Source: Acidobacteriota bacterium (GTDB lineage: Bacteria > Acidobacteriota > Thermoanaerobaculia > Thermoanaerobaculales > Thermoanaerobaculaceae). Taken from it: a stretch of 59,205 nucleotides of DNA. This document shows positions 35,138 to 45,500 of the stretch, in pieces. Under the pieces are notes generated by a model, which searched no databases, was not told the origin of the DNA, and was given only the letters and a program-made list of their open reading frames with translations. Position 1 is the stretch's first letter. The number at the start of each line of letters is the position of its first letter. The translations under genes and the position numbers were made by a program. The stretch lies in the NCBI GenBank assembly GCA_004298115.1, contig SCRJ01000103.1:1-59205 (forward strand). Reading direction: 5' to 3'.

Positions 35138-36849
35138 TCAGCGCCCCACCGCGACCATCACGAGGTTCTCGCGGCGGGCGACCACCGTGCGCGCGACCAG
35201 GGGCGTCGCGGCGACCGCGACGATGGCGGCGGCGATCGCCAGCGCCCCGGTGAATACCGGAGCAAGGGCGGGGCGGCCGAGCACCCGCCAGGCGACGAGG
35301 ATGCAAGCGGCGGCGGGGAGCGCGGCGGCCATCTGCACCGCGAAGCTCACGAGCGCCGCCACCGAGTGCGGCTTGCCTGCGGCGCCGAGCCTGCCCAGGT
35401 CCACCCGCTTGGGGAAGACCGCGGCGAGCAGCGCGTTGACCGGCGCCAGGAGAAAGTGCGTGGCCAGGCCTCCGAGCAGCACCGCGAGCAGGAGCGCCGG
35501 CGAGACGCCGCGGAAGATGACGGGCAGAGGCACGAGCGCGATCGCGACCGCGGCCGCGAACACCACGGTCGAAGCGGCGAGTTTGCCGAGGAGGAGGTCA
35601 CGCTCGGCGAGCGGCTGCAGGAACTCGAGGACGAGAGCCCGGTCGTCGGCGGCAAACTGGTTGCAGGTGACCGAAGCCAAATTGGCCAGGGCGATGAGGA
35701 CGGCGATGGCGGCGATCGTCGCGGGCTGCGCCAGGAACTCGGCGTGGTGGCCGTCGCCCCGGGTGAAGGCGACGGCGAACAGCGTCGTGGTGAAGAGCGG
35801 GCTGAGCAGGAGCATCTTGCCGCGCACGGTGCGCAGCACGGTCAGGAGCTGCGCGGTCGCCGTCGCGGAGGCGGCGGCGGAGAGGCCCGGGAAACGCGGC
35901 GTGCGCACGCGCATCGGCGCGCGCGCGGCGCGGGGCCCCGCGGTCGCCGGGGTTTCGAGGAGGCGACGGTGCAGCGTGGCGGTGGCGGCGTAGCCGAGGG
36001 CGGCGAGCAGCGCGAGGGCGACGAGGTCGGCGGCCGCCTCGCCGCCGCGGCCGCCGAACGCGACGGCGCCGGCGTACAGACCCGACGGCAGGAACCTGAG
36101 CGCTGCGGGGATCTCGAACACGGGTTCCGGGCCCGCGGGCGCCGGACGCCGTGCGCGCGCCGGCGCGGTCGCGGCCGCAGGCCGCGAGGGCTCGGTCCGG
36201 GGCTCGCGGGCGAAGAACTGCGGCGCCACGCCGGCGGCCGACAGTCCCAGGAACAGGAGGAGCGTCACCAGCTCGCCGCGGCGGCGGTCGCGCAGCAGTA
36301 TTTGCATTCCGAGGGAGAGGAGCGCCGAGAGACAGGCAAAGAACACCAGGAGGAGGACGCCGGCAACGGTCGCGACGAGCGTCAGCAGCGGCCGGCCGGC
36401 GATGAGAGTGCCGAGCGGCAGTGCCAGCGCGGCGGCCGCGAACAGCAGGAAGATCGGGTCGAGCGCGGCGCGGACAAGCTCGACGCGGTGCAAGAACGAC
36501 GACGGCACCGGCAGCAGGCGCAGCAACTCGCCACGCTCGACCCCGCCGTGGGCGGCGAACGCCAGGGGGCGCAACAGGAACCAGAGGATCGGGGCGAGGA
36601 AGCCCATGGCGAGGGCGAAGGCGACGCCATCCATGCTCGCGGGCCGGCTCGCGAGCATCCAGCCGGCGAAGCCTCCCGCCGCGGCCATCACGAGCGCCCC
36701 CGGGATCAGCAGCACCGCCGCGAGCGCGGGTCCGGCCGCGTCGCTCCAGCGCGAGAACCGCTCGACCGAGTCGCGCCGCCGGCCGCCCTTGAGGCCGTTG
36801 AGGAGCAGCCGCCACTGCAGCCACGCCATCGCCCTGAGGAGGCGGAGCG

Positions 36850-36853
<4 letters not shown>
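35138..36853 (-). CDS. ABC exporter membrane subunit
   Basis: This 571-residue protein has about a dozen hydrophobic segments, for example AGPALAAVLLIPGALVMAAAGGFAGWML, LVTLLLFLGLSAAGVAPQFF and IAAIAVLIALANLASV. It has no sequence motif beyond membrane helices, and a Pro/Ala/Arg-rich loop interrupts the middle. Its position directly behind an ATPase gene, with a 4-bp GTGA overlap (GTG start within the ATPase stop), makes it the partner of that ATPase. It is probably an ABC-2-like exporter of unknown substrate. An ATG 8 codons in (36829) is an alternative start. Confidence 0.78.
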
Positions 36854-37611
<758 letters not shown>

Positions 37612-37619
37612 GTCGGGAG

Positions 37620-37625
37620 ATTGTA
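37620..37625 (-). promoter_or_regulatory. -10 box TACAAT at leaderless spacing
   Basis: Read on the minus strand, TACAAT ends 8 nt before the ATG of the ABC ATPase gene. Transcription starting at or next to the ATG is expected. Confidence 0.5.
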
Positions 37626-37798
37626 TCGGACGGGCGCCCGCGGCCCGGCCGCCCCAGGCCGGAAACGGTGCGAAGCGCCCCGCGGGCGGGACGTCCGGGT
37701 GGTCGGGCACCGCCAGGACGCGGCTCGGGGGACGGAAGGCCTTGACGGCCAAGCTCGTAGTATCCTTGAGTACGAACCGGTTGTGCGAAAGGAGTCGC

Positions 37799-38326
37799 AT
37801 GCCAAACATCGCCAAGGTCCTGAAAGACGAGATGGCCCGGATTGCGCGCCGGGAAGCGAACAACGCCGTCGCTCCGGCACGGAAGCCGGCCGCGGGGCTC
37901 AAGCGCTCAGCCGCGGAGTTGAAGCGAAGAGTTGCCGCGCTCGAGAAGGAAGTGCGGTGGTTGCGGAAGATGGTGGCCGGTCTCCGGCCCGCGGCCCCGA
38001 CCTCCGATGCCACCGCCGCGAAGGCGCGCCTCACGGCCAAGGGTATGCGGAGCCTGCGGCGCAAGCTGCGGTTGACGGGCCAGGAGTTCGCGCAGCTCGT
38101 GGGCGTGACGGGGCAGGCCGTCTACGCCTGGGAGAAGGCGGACGGACCGCTGAAGGTGCGGTCGAGGACCAGGGCGGCGATCCTCGCCATCCGGGGCATC
38201 GGGGCGCGGGAGGCGAAGCGGCGGCTCGCCGCCGCCAACGATGCACCGAGGCCGGCCAAGGCGGCGGCCCGCCGGAAGGCAGGGAAGCAAAAGGGGCGTA
38301 GCCGCGCCGCGTCGTCGAAGGCGTGA
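37799..38326 (+). CDS. Coiled-coil HTH (XRE-like) DNA-binding protein
   Basis: The 175-residue protein has three parts. A basic coiled coil (about residues 35-65, LKRSAAELKRRVAALEKEV) is followed by a helix-turn-helix of the XRE type (about 85-130, LRRKLRLTGQEFAQLVGVTGQAVYAWEKADGPLK). The last part is a Lys/Ala/Arg-rich tail (about 145-175) that resembles a nucleoid-binding tail. It probably binds DNA as a dimer, as regulator or architectural protein. The ATG is preceded by AAAGGAG at good spacing, and TATCCT at 37761-37766 is a candidate -10. The gene diverges from the ABC ATPase. Confidence 0.82.
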   Translation: MPNIAKVLKDEMARIARREANNAVAPARKPAAGLKRSAAELKRRVAALEKEVRWLRKMVAGLRPAAPTSDATAAKARLTAKGMRSLRRKLRLTGQEFAQLVGVTGQAVYAWEKADGPLKVRSRTRAAILAIRGIGAREAKRRLAAANDAPRPAKAAARRKAGKQKGRSRAASSKA

Positions 38327-38426
38327 CTCTCCGCGTGATGCCCCTGCTTGCCGGCAGCGAGGGCCGGCCGCAGTGGCGTTGCGCCGGGACCACCGGGGAC
38401 GGCGGCGCCACCACCGGGGGGCGGGC

Positions 38427-39761
38427 ATGTCAGACACTGAATCTCTCGCATTCGTCCTGGTCGGCGGCGTTGGCGAGCGTTTGATCCCGTTGACGAACCA
38501 TCGCGCCAAGCCGGCGATCCCGATCGCCGGCACCCAGCGGGTCATTGATTACGTCGTCTCCAATATTTGGAATTCGAAGATCCGGAACGTGATCCTGCCG
38601 ACGCAGCACCTCCCCGGGTCGCTGAACCGGCAGATCAAGCTCGGTCACTCCGCCCGGTTCGGCGTCAGCGCCGAGCAATACATCGACGACTCCCCGCCGA
38701 TCCCAGCCAAGGGCAGCGATCTCGGGCGTTACCACGGCACCGCGAACGCGATCGCGCAGCACGCATCCCTCATCCGCAAGGAAGCGCCGGACGTGGTCTT
38801 CGTCTTCGGCGGCGACCACGTCTACATGATGGATTACCGCAACTTCGAGCGTTTCCACCTGGAGCACGACGCCGATCTGACGATCATGGCCGTCAAGTGG
38901 CCCGTCAGCGACGCAAGCCGGTACGGTATCCTCGAGGTGGACCGCGAAGGGCGCGTGATCGGCTTCGAGGAGAAGCCCAGGGTCCCCCGACCGCTTCCCG
39001 AGGATCCGGAGCACTGCCTCGTCTCGATGGGGAACTACGCGTGGAGGTACCGGCCGCTGCTCGAGGAGCTCGCTACCGACGCCGCGAAGGAGCCGGTCAA
39101 CGACGACCGGGACCGGGAGGAGCCCGAGCGGTACACGAGGCAGGACTTCGGGCGCAACGTGATCCCTTCGACGCTGCGCAACCCGACCCGGCGCGTCTTC
39201 GCGTGCGACTTCTCGCAGTTCCTCGTGAAGGGAGCGACCGAGAAGGAGCGCGGCTACTGGCGCGACATCGGGACGATCGAGAGCTACTACGACACCAACA
39301 TGGAGCTGCGGGCGATCGAGCCGGCGATCAACCTGTACAACCCGCACTGGCCGATCTACACCCACGTCGAGAGCGGTCTGCCGGCGAAGTTCATCCACAG
39401 CAGCACCCGCGTCTTGGACTCGCTCGTGGCCAACGGCGTCATCGTCAGCGGCGCCACGGTGGAGCGGAGCATCCTGTCGATGGTCGGCAAGGTCGAGGAC
39501 GGCGCGCGGATCCTCGACTCGCTGATCCTCGGACAGAACGTGATCGGCGCCGGGGCGCAGATCTGGCGGACGATCGTGGACAAGTGGGTGACCGTGTCCC
39601 CCGGCGAGACGATCGGCGTGGACCACGAGAAGGACGTGGCCCGAGGGTTCACGCTCGTGGACGGCGGGCACGAAATCAAGCTCGAGATGCTCCGCGACGG
39701 ATACCGTTGCGGCGACACCTGCATCACCGTCGTCCCGCGGGCGTACGAGTTCAGCGATTAG
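38427..39761 (+). CDS. glgC: Glucose-1-phosphate adenylyltransferase family protein
   Basis: This 444-residue protein has the full GlgC layout: an N-terminal nucleotidyltransferase domain (about residues 5-265) and a C-terminal left-handed beta-helix (about 300-440). RAKPAI, GGDHVY, GFEEKP and the WRDIGTIESYY segment match. ADP-glucose made here would feed glycogen synthesis. The pyrophosphate-binding GGRG loop is changed to GGVGERL, so the first Arg is lost, and the usual Lys in GDHIYKxDY is Met. It may therefore be a divergent or altered-specificity enzyme. The ATG follows a GGGGGGCGGG stretch. Confidence 0.85.
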   Translation: MSDTESLAFVLVGGVGERLIPLTNHRAKPAIPIAGTQRVIDYVVSNIWNSKIRNVILPTQHLPGSLNRQIKLGHSARFGVSAEQYIDDSPPIPAKGSDLGRYHGTANAIAQHASLIRKEAPDVVFVFGGDHVYMMDYRNFERFHLEHDADLTIMAVKWPVSDASRYGILEVDREGRVIGFEEKPRVPRPLPEDPEHCLVSMGNYAWRYRPLLEELATDAAKEPVNDDRDREEPERYTRQDFGRNVIPSTLRNPTRRVFACDFSQFLVKGATEKERGYWRDIGTIESYYDTNMELRAIEPAINLYNPHWPIYTHVESGLPAKFIHSSTRVLDSLVANGVIVSGATVERSILSMVGKVEDGARILDSLILGQNVIGAGAQIWRTIVDKWVTVSPGETIGVDHEKDVARGFTLVDGGHEIKLEMLRDGYRCGDTCITVVPRAYEFSD

Positions 39762-39886
39762 CCGCGCCGGTACGTGTCCAGGCGATCCGTTTGCCGGTCA
39801 GGCGGATACGCGGTACCATGGTGTTGGACAATCGACCAGAACGGCCGCCAGTCTCGGGGCATCGGCCCGCGAACGGAGGAGGATGC

Positions 39887-40516
39887 ATGGTCACGAAGAT
39901 CGACCTCAAGAGTGAGTTCAAGCAGCTCTTCACGTCGTCGGCGCGGAAGATCGAAGTGGTCGATGTGCCGAAGTTCAACTTCGTGATGGTCGACGGCTAT
40001 ATGGAGCCGAACGAGCGGCCCGCGACCTCGGCCGCCTTCCAGAACGCGATCGCCGCGCTGGTCGGCGTGTCGCTCGCGCTCAAGACCGCGTCGAAACAGC
40101 GCGCGCGCAACCCGATCGACTTCGCGGTCATGCCGCTCGAGGGGCTGTGGTGGGTTGATGCCGGCGATTTCGATTTCCAGCTGACGTCGCGCTGGCGTTG
40201 GACGCTCATGATCATGCAGCCGAAGCACATCACCGAAACGATGTTCGGCCGGGCCCTCGAGACGCTCAAGGAGGGGCCGGGCCACCAGGCTGCGGGAAGG
40301 GTGCGTTTCGCGCCCATCCGTGAAGGGCTCGCGGTCCAGACGTTGCACGTCGGCGGCTACCACGAAGAGCCGCGCACGGTGGCGCGCATGAAGGCGTTCG
40401 CGGCCGAAAACGGGTACCGCTACCGGGGCAAGCACCACGAGATCTACCTCAGCGACCCGCACCAGGGCCGCCCCGAGAAGCTGCGCACGATCGTGCGCCA
40501 CCCGGTGGAAAAGTAG
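39887..40516 (+). CDS. GyrI-like small-molecule-binding domain protein
   Basis: The 209-residue protein consists of the GyrI-like ligand-binding fold known from BmrR/Rob effector domains and SbmC. The pattern KIEVVDVPKFNFVMVDGYMEPN, then WRWTLMIMQPKHIT, LHVGGYHEEPRTVARMKAF and HHEIYLSDP is typical. It has no HTH, so it is a stand-alone binding protein, perhaps for drugs or cationic compounds. The ATG is preceded by GGAGGAGG. Confidence 0.88.
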   Translation: MVTKIDLKSEFKQLFTSSARKIEVVDVPKFNFVMVDGYMEPNERPATSAAFQNAIAALVGVSLALKTASKQRARNPIDFAVMPLEGLWWVDAGDFDFQLTSRWRWTLMIMQPKHITETMFGRALETLKEGPGHQAAGRVRFAPIREGLAVQTLHVGGYHEEPRTVARMKAFAAENGYRYRGKHHEIYLSDPHQGRPEKLRTIVRHPVEK

Positions 40517-40622
40517 CGGCCGCCGCTCGCATCGGTCGGCGGACGCGAATCCGCCCGGAGCAGACCGGCGTTTGCGGGCACCCGCCGTGGCGGACCGGAG
40601 GCGGCCGGCCGTCGAGCCGCCG

Positions 40623-41234
40623 TCACCGGGCGAGCTGCGGGTCGTCCTCGTAGGCCGAACCGAGGTGGCAGAGGCGGTTGAGCACCGCGGCGAAGAGGTC
40701 GAACAGAGCGGCCAGGAGCGCCAGGTCGCGGATCACGCCGCCGGCCTGGAACCAGAGCTCGTCGACGCCCCGGGGAGAGGTCGGCCCGACGACCCGCCTG
40801 CCGTGCCTGACCTCGAGGTAGACCGCCGGCTGGGCGAGCAGCAACCGCCGGATCTCGTCGTCGGCGAGCAGCGAGCGCAGCCTGGACTCGTCGCTGCCGC
40901 GGACGATGAAGGCGTCGTCGAACGCCGGATCGCCCACCTCGACGTCCTGCATCCCGAGCTTCTTGGCGATTTGGGAAAAGACGCCCTTGCGGTAGACCTT
41001 GAAGCGGAAGCCGTCGGGGTTCACGTATGGCGCCCGCATCCTCGTGAAGGTCGCCGAGCTCTTGCCGGTGGAGACGGTGAAGGTGTCGAGCGTGACCCTC
41101 CACCCCGCGACCTTCGCCTCGACCTTGCCGCCCCGCCAGAAACCGCCGTCGACGTACGTCGCGCCGATCCCGGCGGCGAGCTGGCGCCACACCTCGTCCT
41201 TGCTCGGCCCGAAGATCTCGCGCAGCGTGCCCAT
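40623..41234 (-). CDS. Protein of unknown function, DUF3137-like
   Basis: This 203-residue protein has a beta-rich core (GGKVEAKVAGWRVTLDTFTV, GFRFKVYRKGV) and a C-terminal helix (DLALLAALFDLFAAVL) that may associate with the membrane. The pattern faintly resembles DUF3137 proteins, which commonly lie next to genes for membrane proteins; I cannot confirm the family. The ATG is taken 9 nt after GGAGGAGG. The upstream gene ends 27 nt before, so the two probably form an operon. Confidence 0.6.
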   Translation of the reverse strand: MGTLREIFGPSKDEVWRQLAAGIGATYVDGGFWRGGKVEAKVAGWRVTLDTFTVSTGKSSATFTRMRAPYVNPDGFRFKVYRKGVFSQIAKKLGMQDVEVGDPAFDDAFIVRGSDESRLRSLLADDEIRRLLLAQPAVYLEVRHGRRVVGPTSPRGVDELWFQAGGVIRDLALLAALFDLFAAVLNRLCHLGSAYEDDPQLAR

Positions 41235-41261
41235 CGTGCGCACCCTCCTCCCCGGTGGCCC

Positions 41262-42371
41262 CTAGCCGCCGCCGGCCGGCGCGAGCCTGCGCTCGATCGT
41301 CGCGATCGCCTGCAACGCCCGGGCCTGAACCAGCGCGCTGGGGTCGTCGAGATGCGCGAGCAGCGCCGGCAGGTCGTCGGCATCGCCGAGCGCGCCGACC
41401 AGGAGGATCGCGTCGCCGCGCACGGCGGCGGACCAGACGGCGTCGGCCGCGACCCGCCGCGCCAGGTCGAGCGCGGCCGGGTCGGGGGCGCGCCGCATCT
41501 CGAGCAGCGCCGTCATGACGAGGCCGGGCACGCCGGGGCGGGCGCCGGAAGGGGCGGGCGCGAGCGCGTCGACCGTTCGCCTGAGTTCGTCCGCGCTCGC
41601 CTGCAGGCGCGCCAGCGCCGCCGCCTGCGCCGCGGGGTCGGGGTTGCGGGTGGCGATCGCACCCCTGACCGCCTCGAGGCCGGGGGCGAGGTCGCGGTCG
41701 AAGAGACCGCGGTCGTCGGCCGGGCCGGCCGCGCGAGCGGCGGGGGCGAGACGGTCGAGGCGCTTCGCCAGCGCCGGCACCGCCGCCGGGCCGTACGCGG
41801 CGAGCGCCTGCGCCAGCGCCTGCGCCGCCGGGCCGCCGGCGATCGCCGCGGGATCGGTGTCGAGGATGCGTAGCAGCGCGGCGAGCGCCGCCGGCGAGGC
41901 GGCGGCCTGCAGCGCCCCGATCCCGGCGATCTTGACCTGCTCGTCGGTGGCACGGAGCACGGCGTCGGCGAGGGCGCGCTCCCGGGGGGCCTCGGGCGCC
42001 GGAGCGCTGGCTGCGATCGCGATCGCCATCGGGGTGCGGTGCCCGGGGAGCTCGACCCGGTTGGCGGCGACGAGCGCCGCGATCGGGACCACGACACCCC
42101 CGAGGATGAACTTGACGAGGCGCGGCCATGGGCCGGCGCGGTTGAGGAGCTGGCGGGTCCCGGCCTTTCGCCGGCGCGCGAGCGTGAAGCCGTCCAGCTT
42201 GATGCTGACGAGGACGCTGGCTGCGACGAGCAGGACGGCGAACACGGCGAGTCCCGCGGTCGTGCGCAGGTCCCACAGCGGCAGGTGGCTGGCCACGACC
42301 AGCAGGAGCGCGCCGGCGAGCGCCCCCGGCAGCACGAGCTCGAGGACGAAGCCGACCAGACCGAGGCGCAT
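41262..42371 (-). CDS. Membrane protein with HEAT-like helical repeats
   Basis: Three transmembrane helices lie in the first 105 residues (LVLPGALAGALLLVVASHL, TTAGLAVFAVLLVAASVLVSI and FILGGVVVPIAALVAANRV). After these, about 250 residues form Ala/Leu-rich alpha-helical pairs such as EQVKIAGIGALQAAASPAALAALLRIL and LPALLAHLDDPSALVQARALQAI, reminiscent of HEAT or PBS-lyase repeats. The repeats would face the cytoplasm or periplasm and serve protein binding. It is the first gene of the pair with the DUF3137-like gene. Confidence 0.7.
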   Translation of the reverse strand: MRLGLVGFVLELVLPGALAGALLLVVASHLPLWDLRTTAGLAVFAVLLVAASVLVSIKLDGFTLARRRKAGTRQLLNRAGPWPRLVKFILGGVVVPIAALVAANRVELPGHRTPMAIAIAASAPAPEAPRERALADAVLRATDEQVKIAGIGALQAAASPAALAALLRILDTDPAAIAGGPAAQALAQALAAYGPAAVPALAKRLDRLAPAARAAGPADDRGLFDRDLAPGLEAVRGAIATRNPDPAAQAAALARLQASADELRRTVDALAPAPSGARPGVPGLVMTALLEMRRAPDPAALDLARRVAADAVWSAAVRGDAILLVGALGDADDLPALLAHLDDPSALVQARALQAIATIERRLAPAGGG

Positions 42372-42520
42372 GGCCTCGCGCCGTGCGGGCCGCTTTGCCG
42401 CCGCCTGCGGGTCTTCGCTGCCGGAGGAGGGTTGGTCGGGAATCGCCCCGTCCTTTCGTACGGCCCCGATCTTAGCAGCGCGCGATCCCGTCCACCGGCC
42501 GGGTTGCGGCCGAATACGAA

Positions 42521-42546
42521 CCGGCCTCCCGCGAACGGGAGGCCGG
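42521..42546 (-). terminator. Hairpin terminator downstream of the nuclease gene
   Basis: A perfect 11-bp stem (CCGGCCTCCCG with its complement) around a 4-nt loop lies 36 nt after the nuclease stop codon. On the minus strand it is followed by TTCGTATT, a weak U-tract. Confidence 0.65.
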
Positions 42547-42582
42547 GAGCGAAGCGGGTTGCGGGTCGTCGGGGTTGGCCGA

Positions 42583-45500
42583 CTACCCTCTCGCCCGGGC
42601 GAGGAACAGGGCGCCCAGGCCGGCGAGCAGCAGTGCGAGCAGGGCCAGACCCGCGGTGCCGAGCGCCGGGATCTCCACGACCTCGAGGTTTTCGAAGGCG
42701 AACGTGGCGGTGCCTGCGACCCCTGCGGCCGAGGCGGTGACCGTGTAGCTCCCGACCGTCCCGTTGGCCGTGAAGACCGGCGAGGTCGCCACGCCGCTGG
42801 CGTCGGTGCTCGCGGTCACAGTGAGGGCGTGGCCGGGGAACGTCCCGCTCGGGCCCGAGGCGGGCGCGGTGAACGTGACGGTCACCCCGAGAGCGGGGTT
42901 GCCGGCGGTGTCCGTCACCGTCGCCTGCAACGGCTGGGCGAACGGGACGTTCACGGGCGCCGCCTGCGGCGTGCCGCCCGTGGCCGCGATGGCGGCCAGC
43001 GGGTTGACCGCGAGGGTGACGGTTGCGCTCGCCGTCAGGCCGCCCTGGTCGGTGATCGAGTAGGTGAACGAGTCCGCCCCGGTGAACCCGGCGGTCGGCG
43101 TGTACGTCGCCTGCCGGGTGGCGTCGTCGTAGGTGACGGAGCCGTTGGCAGGCGGCGCCGTGGTGGCGAGCGCGACCGTGTCCCCGGCGTCGGGGTCGCT
43201 GGCGTTGAGGACGAACGTCGTCGGGGTGTTGACGGCCGTGCCCTGGCTCTGGGCCACAGCCGCGGGCGTGTGGTTGAGCGGCAGCGTGAAGTACGCGACC
43301 GGCATGTCGTGGTCGGAGAGCCGCTCGGGCCGGTTAGGGTCGTTGCGGAAGACCTCGGGAAAGTCGGCGCCGTTGCGCGCGTAGGCGAAGCGCGCGAGAC
43401 GCCCCATCATGTTGGGGTTGACGAGGACGTGGTCGAGCACCTGGGCGGTGCCCGAGTAGGTGTACGAGTACCGTTGGTCGGCGGGCGCGCCGGCGAGAAG
43501 GTCGGTGAGCGCCGGGCTGGTGATCGTCGCCGGCGGCTCGACTACCTGGTCGGTGGGGACGGGGGTGCCACGGACGACGCCCATGACGTCCGCGTAGCCG
43601 TCGTTGACCTCATAGGCGTTGTAGTCGCCGACGGAGACGATGTTCTCGGTCGGGTCGGCGGTCTGGCGCGTCTGGATGAGGCCGGCGAGGAACTCCGCCT
43701 GCGCCTCGCGCTTGGCGCGCACGCGCGGACCGTCCGTCGGGTCGTCGATCCCCGAGAGCGAGCGCAGGTGGTTGACGATGACCGTGAACGGCAGCGCCTG
43801 GTCGGAGCCGGATCGGGTGACGGTGGCCCGCAGCACCAGCGGCGGCCGGTCGTTGAGGGTGGCCGGGTTACCCGAAACGGGGTCGACGTAGGTGGCGGTC
43901 GAGCCGACCTGCGTCACGTCGACGACGGTCACCCTCGAGGCCTTCACCAGGAACCCGACGTTGATGCCGCCGACGTCGTTGCCGAGGTCGAGGTACGCCT
44001 GGTAGTTCGGGTCGGGGTCGCCGGCGGTGACGGCGTCGGCGTTGACCTTGGCGGCGACGGCCTGCAGCGTCGCGAGGTTGCCCATCTCCTCGACGCCGAG
44101 GACGTCCGGGGTACGCAGCACGTTGCGGATCGCGAGCGACGCTTTGTTGAGGCGGTTGGCGTAGGCCGTCGCGGTGAGGACGACGTCGCTGACCGAGGGG
44201 TCGTTGGCGGTGTCGTAGAAGCGCTCCATGTTGAACGAGGCGATCGTCAGTTCGGCGCTGGTGGCCGCCGGCGCCGGCGTGAACGTCAGGGTGTTGTTGG
44301 CGACGCCGGGCGCAGGGGCCGGGTCGAGGTCGATCGTGAACGAGCGGCTGGCATACTCGAGCGGGCCGACGAGACCGCTGACGACGGCTCCGGAGGCGAC
44401 GTCGAGGGCGGTGCCGCCTGTCTGGCCGAGGGAGTTCACGGCGAGGACCTCGGGGTTGGCGTCCCAGTGCGGCACGCAGCACGGCGAGCCGGCGGGGAGC
44501 GGGTCGGGAAGCTGCACGCCGGCCTCGCGGAACGGCCGCGCGATCCCGGTGATCACGCCGTTGAAGACGCCGTTGGACGTCGAGGTGGCGTTCGCTTCGC
44601 TGAGGTTGCCCCGGGTCGGTCCGGTCACGGTGAGCGAGTTCACCTGCACCCGCATCCCCTCGTAGCGCTGCAGGAAGAGGAGCGCGCCGGCCGGGTCGGT
44701 GTCGGCGGCGGTGAGGACGACGGGCGACGGAAGCGAATTGTCGGTCGAGAGCGCGAACACGCTGGTCGGCAGGCCGACCTCGGTGGTCGAAGGGCTGTTG
44801 GGATCGGCGGACGGGACGTACTCCTGGACCGTTCCGGTCACGCACACCGAGTTGCCGACGGCGGCCGCCGCCGGCGCCGAGCCGTAGACGAAGACGCCGT
44901 CGGAGGTCGTCGCGTCGCTGTCCCCCGCGGCCGGCATCTGGATGAAGAAGCCGTTCGACTTGCGGCCGGTGACGATGCCGCTGGTGGTGACGATGGAGCC
45001 CGCGAAGGGCGACGCCGTGCCGTTCCCCTGGATCGCCGCGATCGTCTGCGTGACGGTGCAGGGCGGGATCGGGTTGACGGTGAGCGTGAAGTCCTTGGTC
45101 GCGGTCGCCTCGGCGCTGTCGGTCACCTGGATCGTGAACGTGTACGGCGAGCCGCTGTCGTCGGTCGGCGAGCCGGCGAGCGTCGCGCCGGTGAGCGTGA
45201 GCCCGGGAGGCAGGGTGCCGGCCGTCTGCAAAAAGACGTACCCGGACCCGGAGCCGCCGCTGGCCGCGAACGTCTGCGAGTACGGCTGCAGGACGGTGGC
45301 GGCCGGCAGCGGCGAGACCGTGCCGATCGCGAGCGGGGTCGGACCGCTGCTGCAGACGTTTGTCGGGCTCGCGGTGTTGCGGGGGGTCGGGGCGCCCGTC
45401 GCAAAGTCTGCGCCGTTGTTGTTGGTATCGGTGCAGCCGGCGCCGGCGCGGATCGCGGCGGTGGTGTTGGAGAGAGTCGCCGTCGGCCCGGCTCCTTCGT

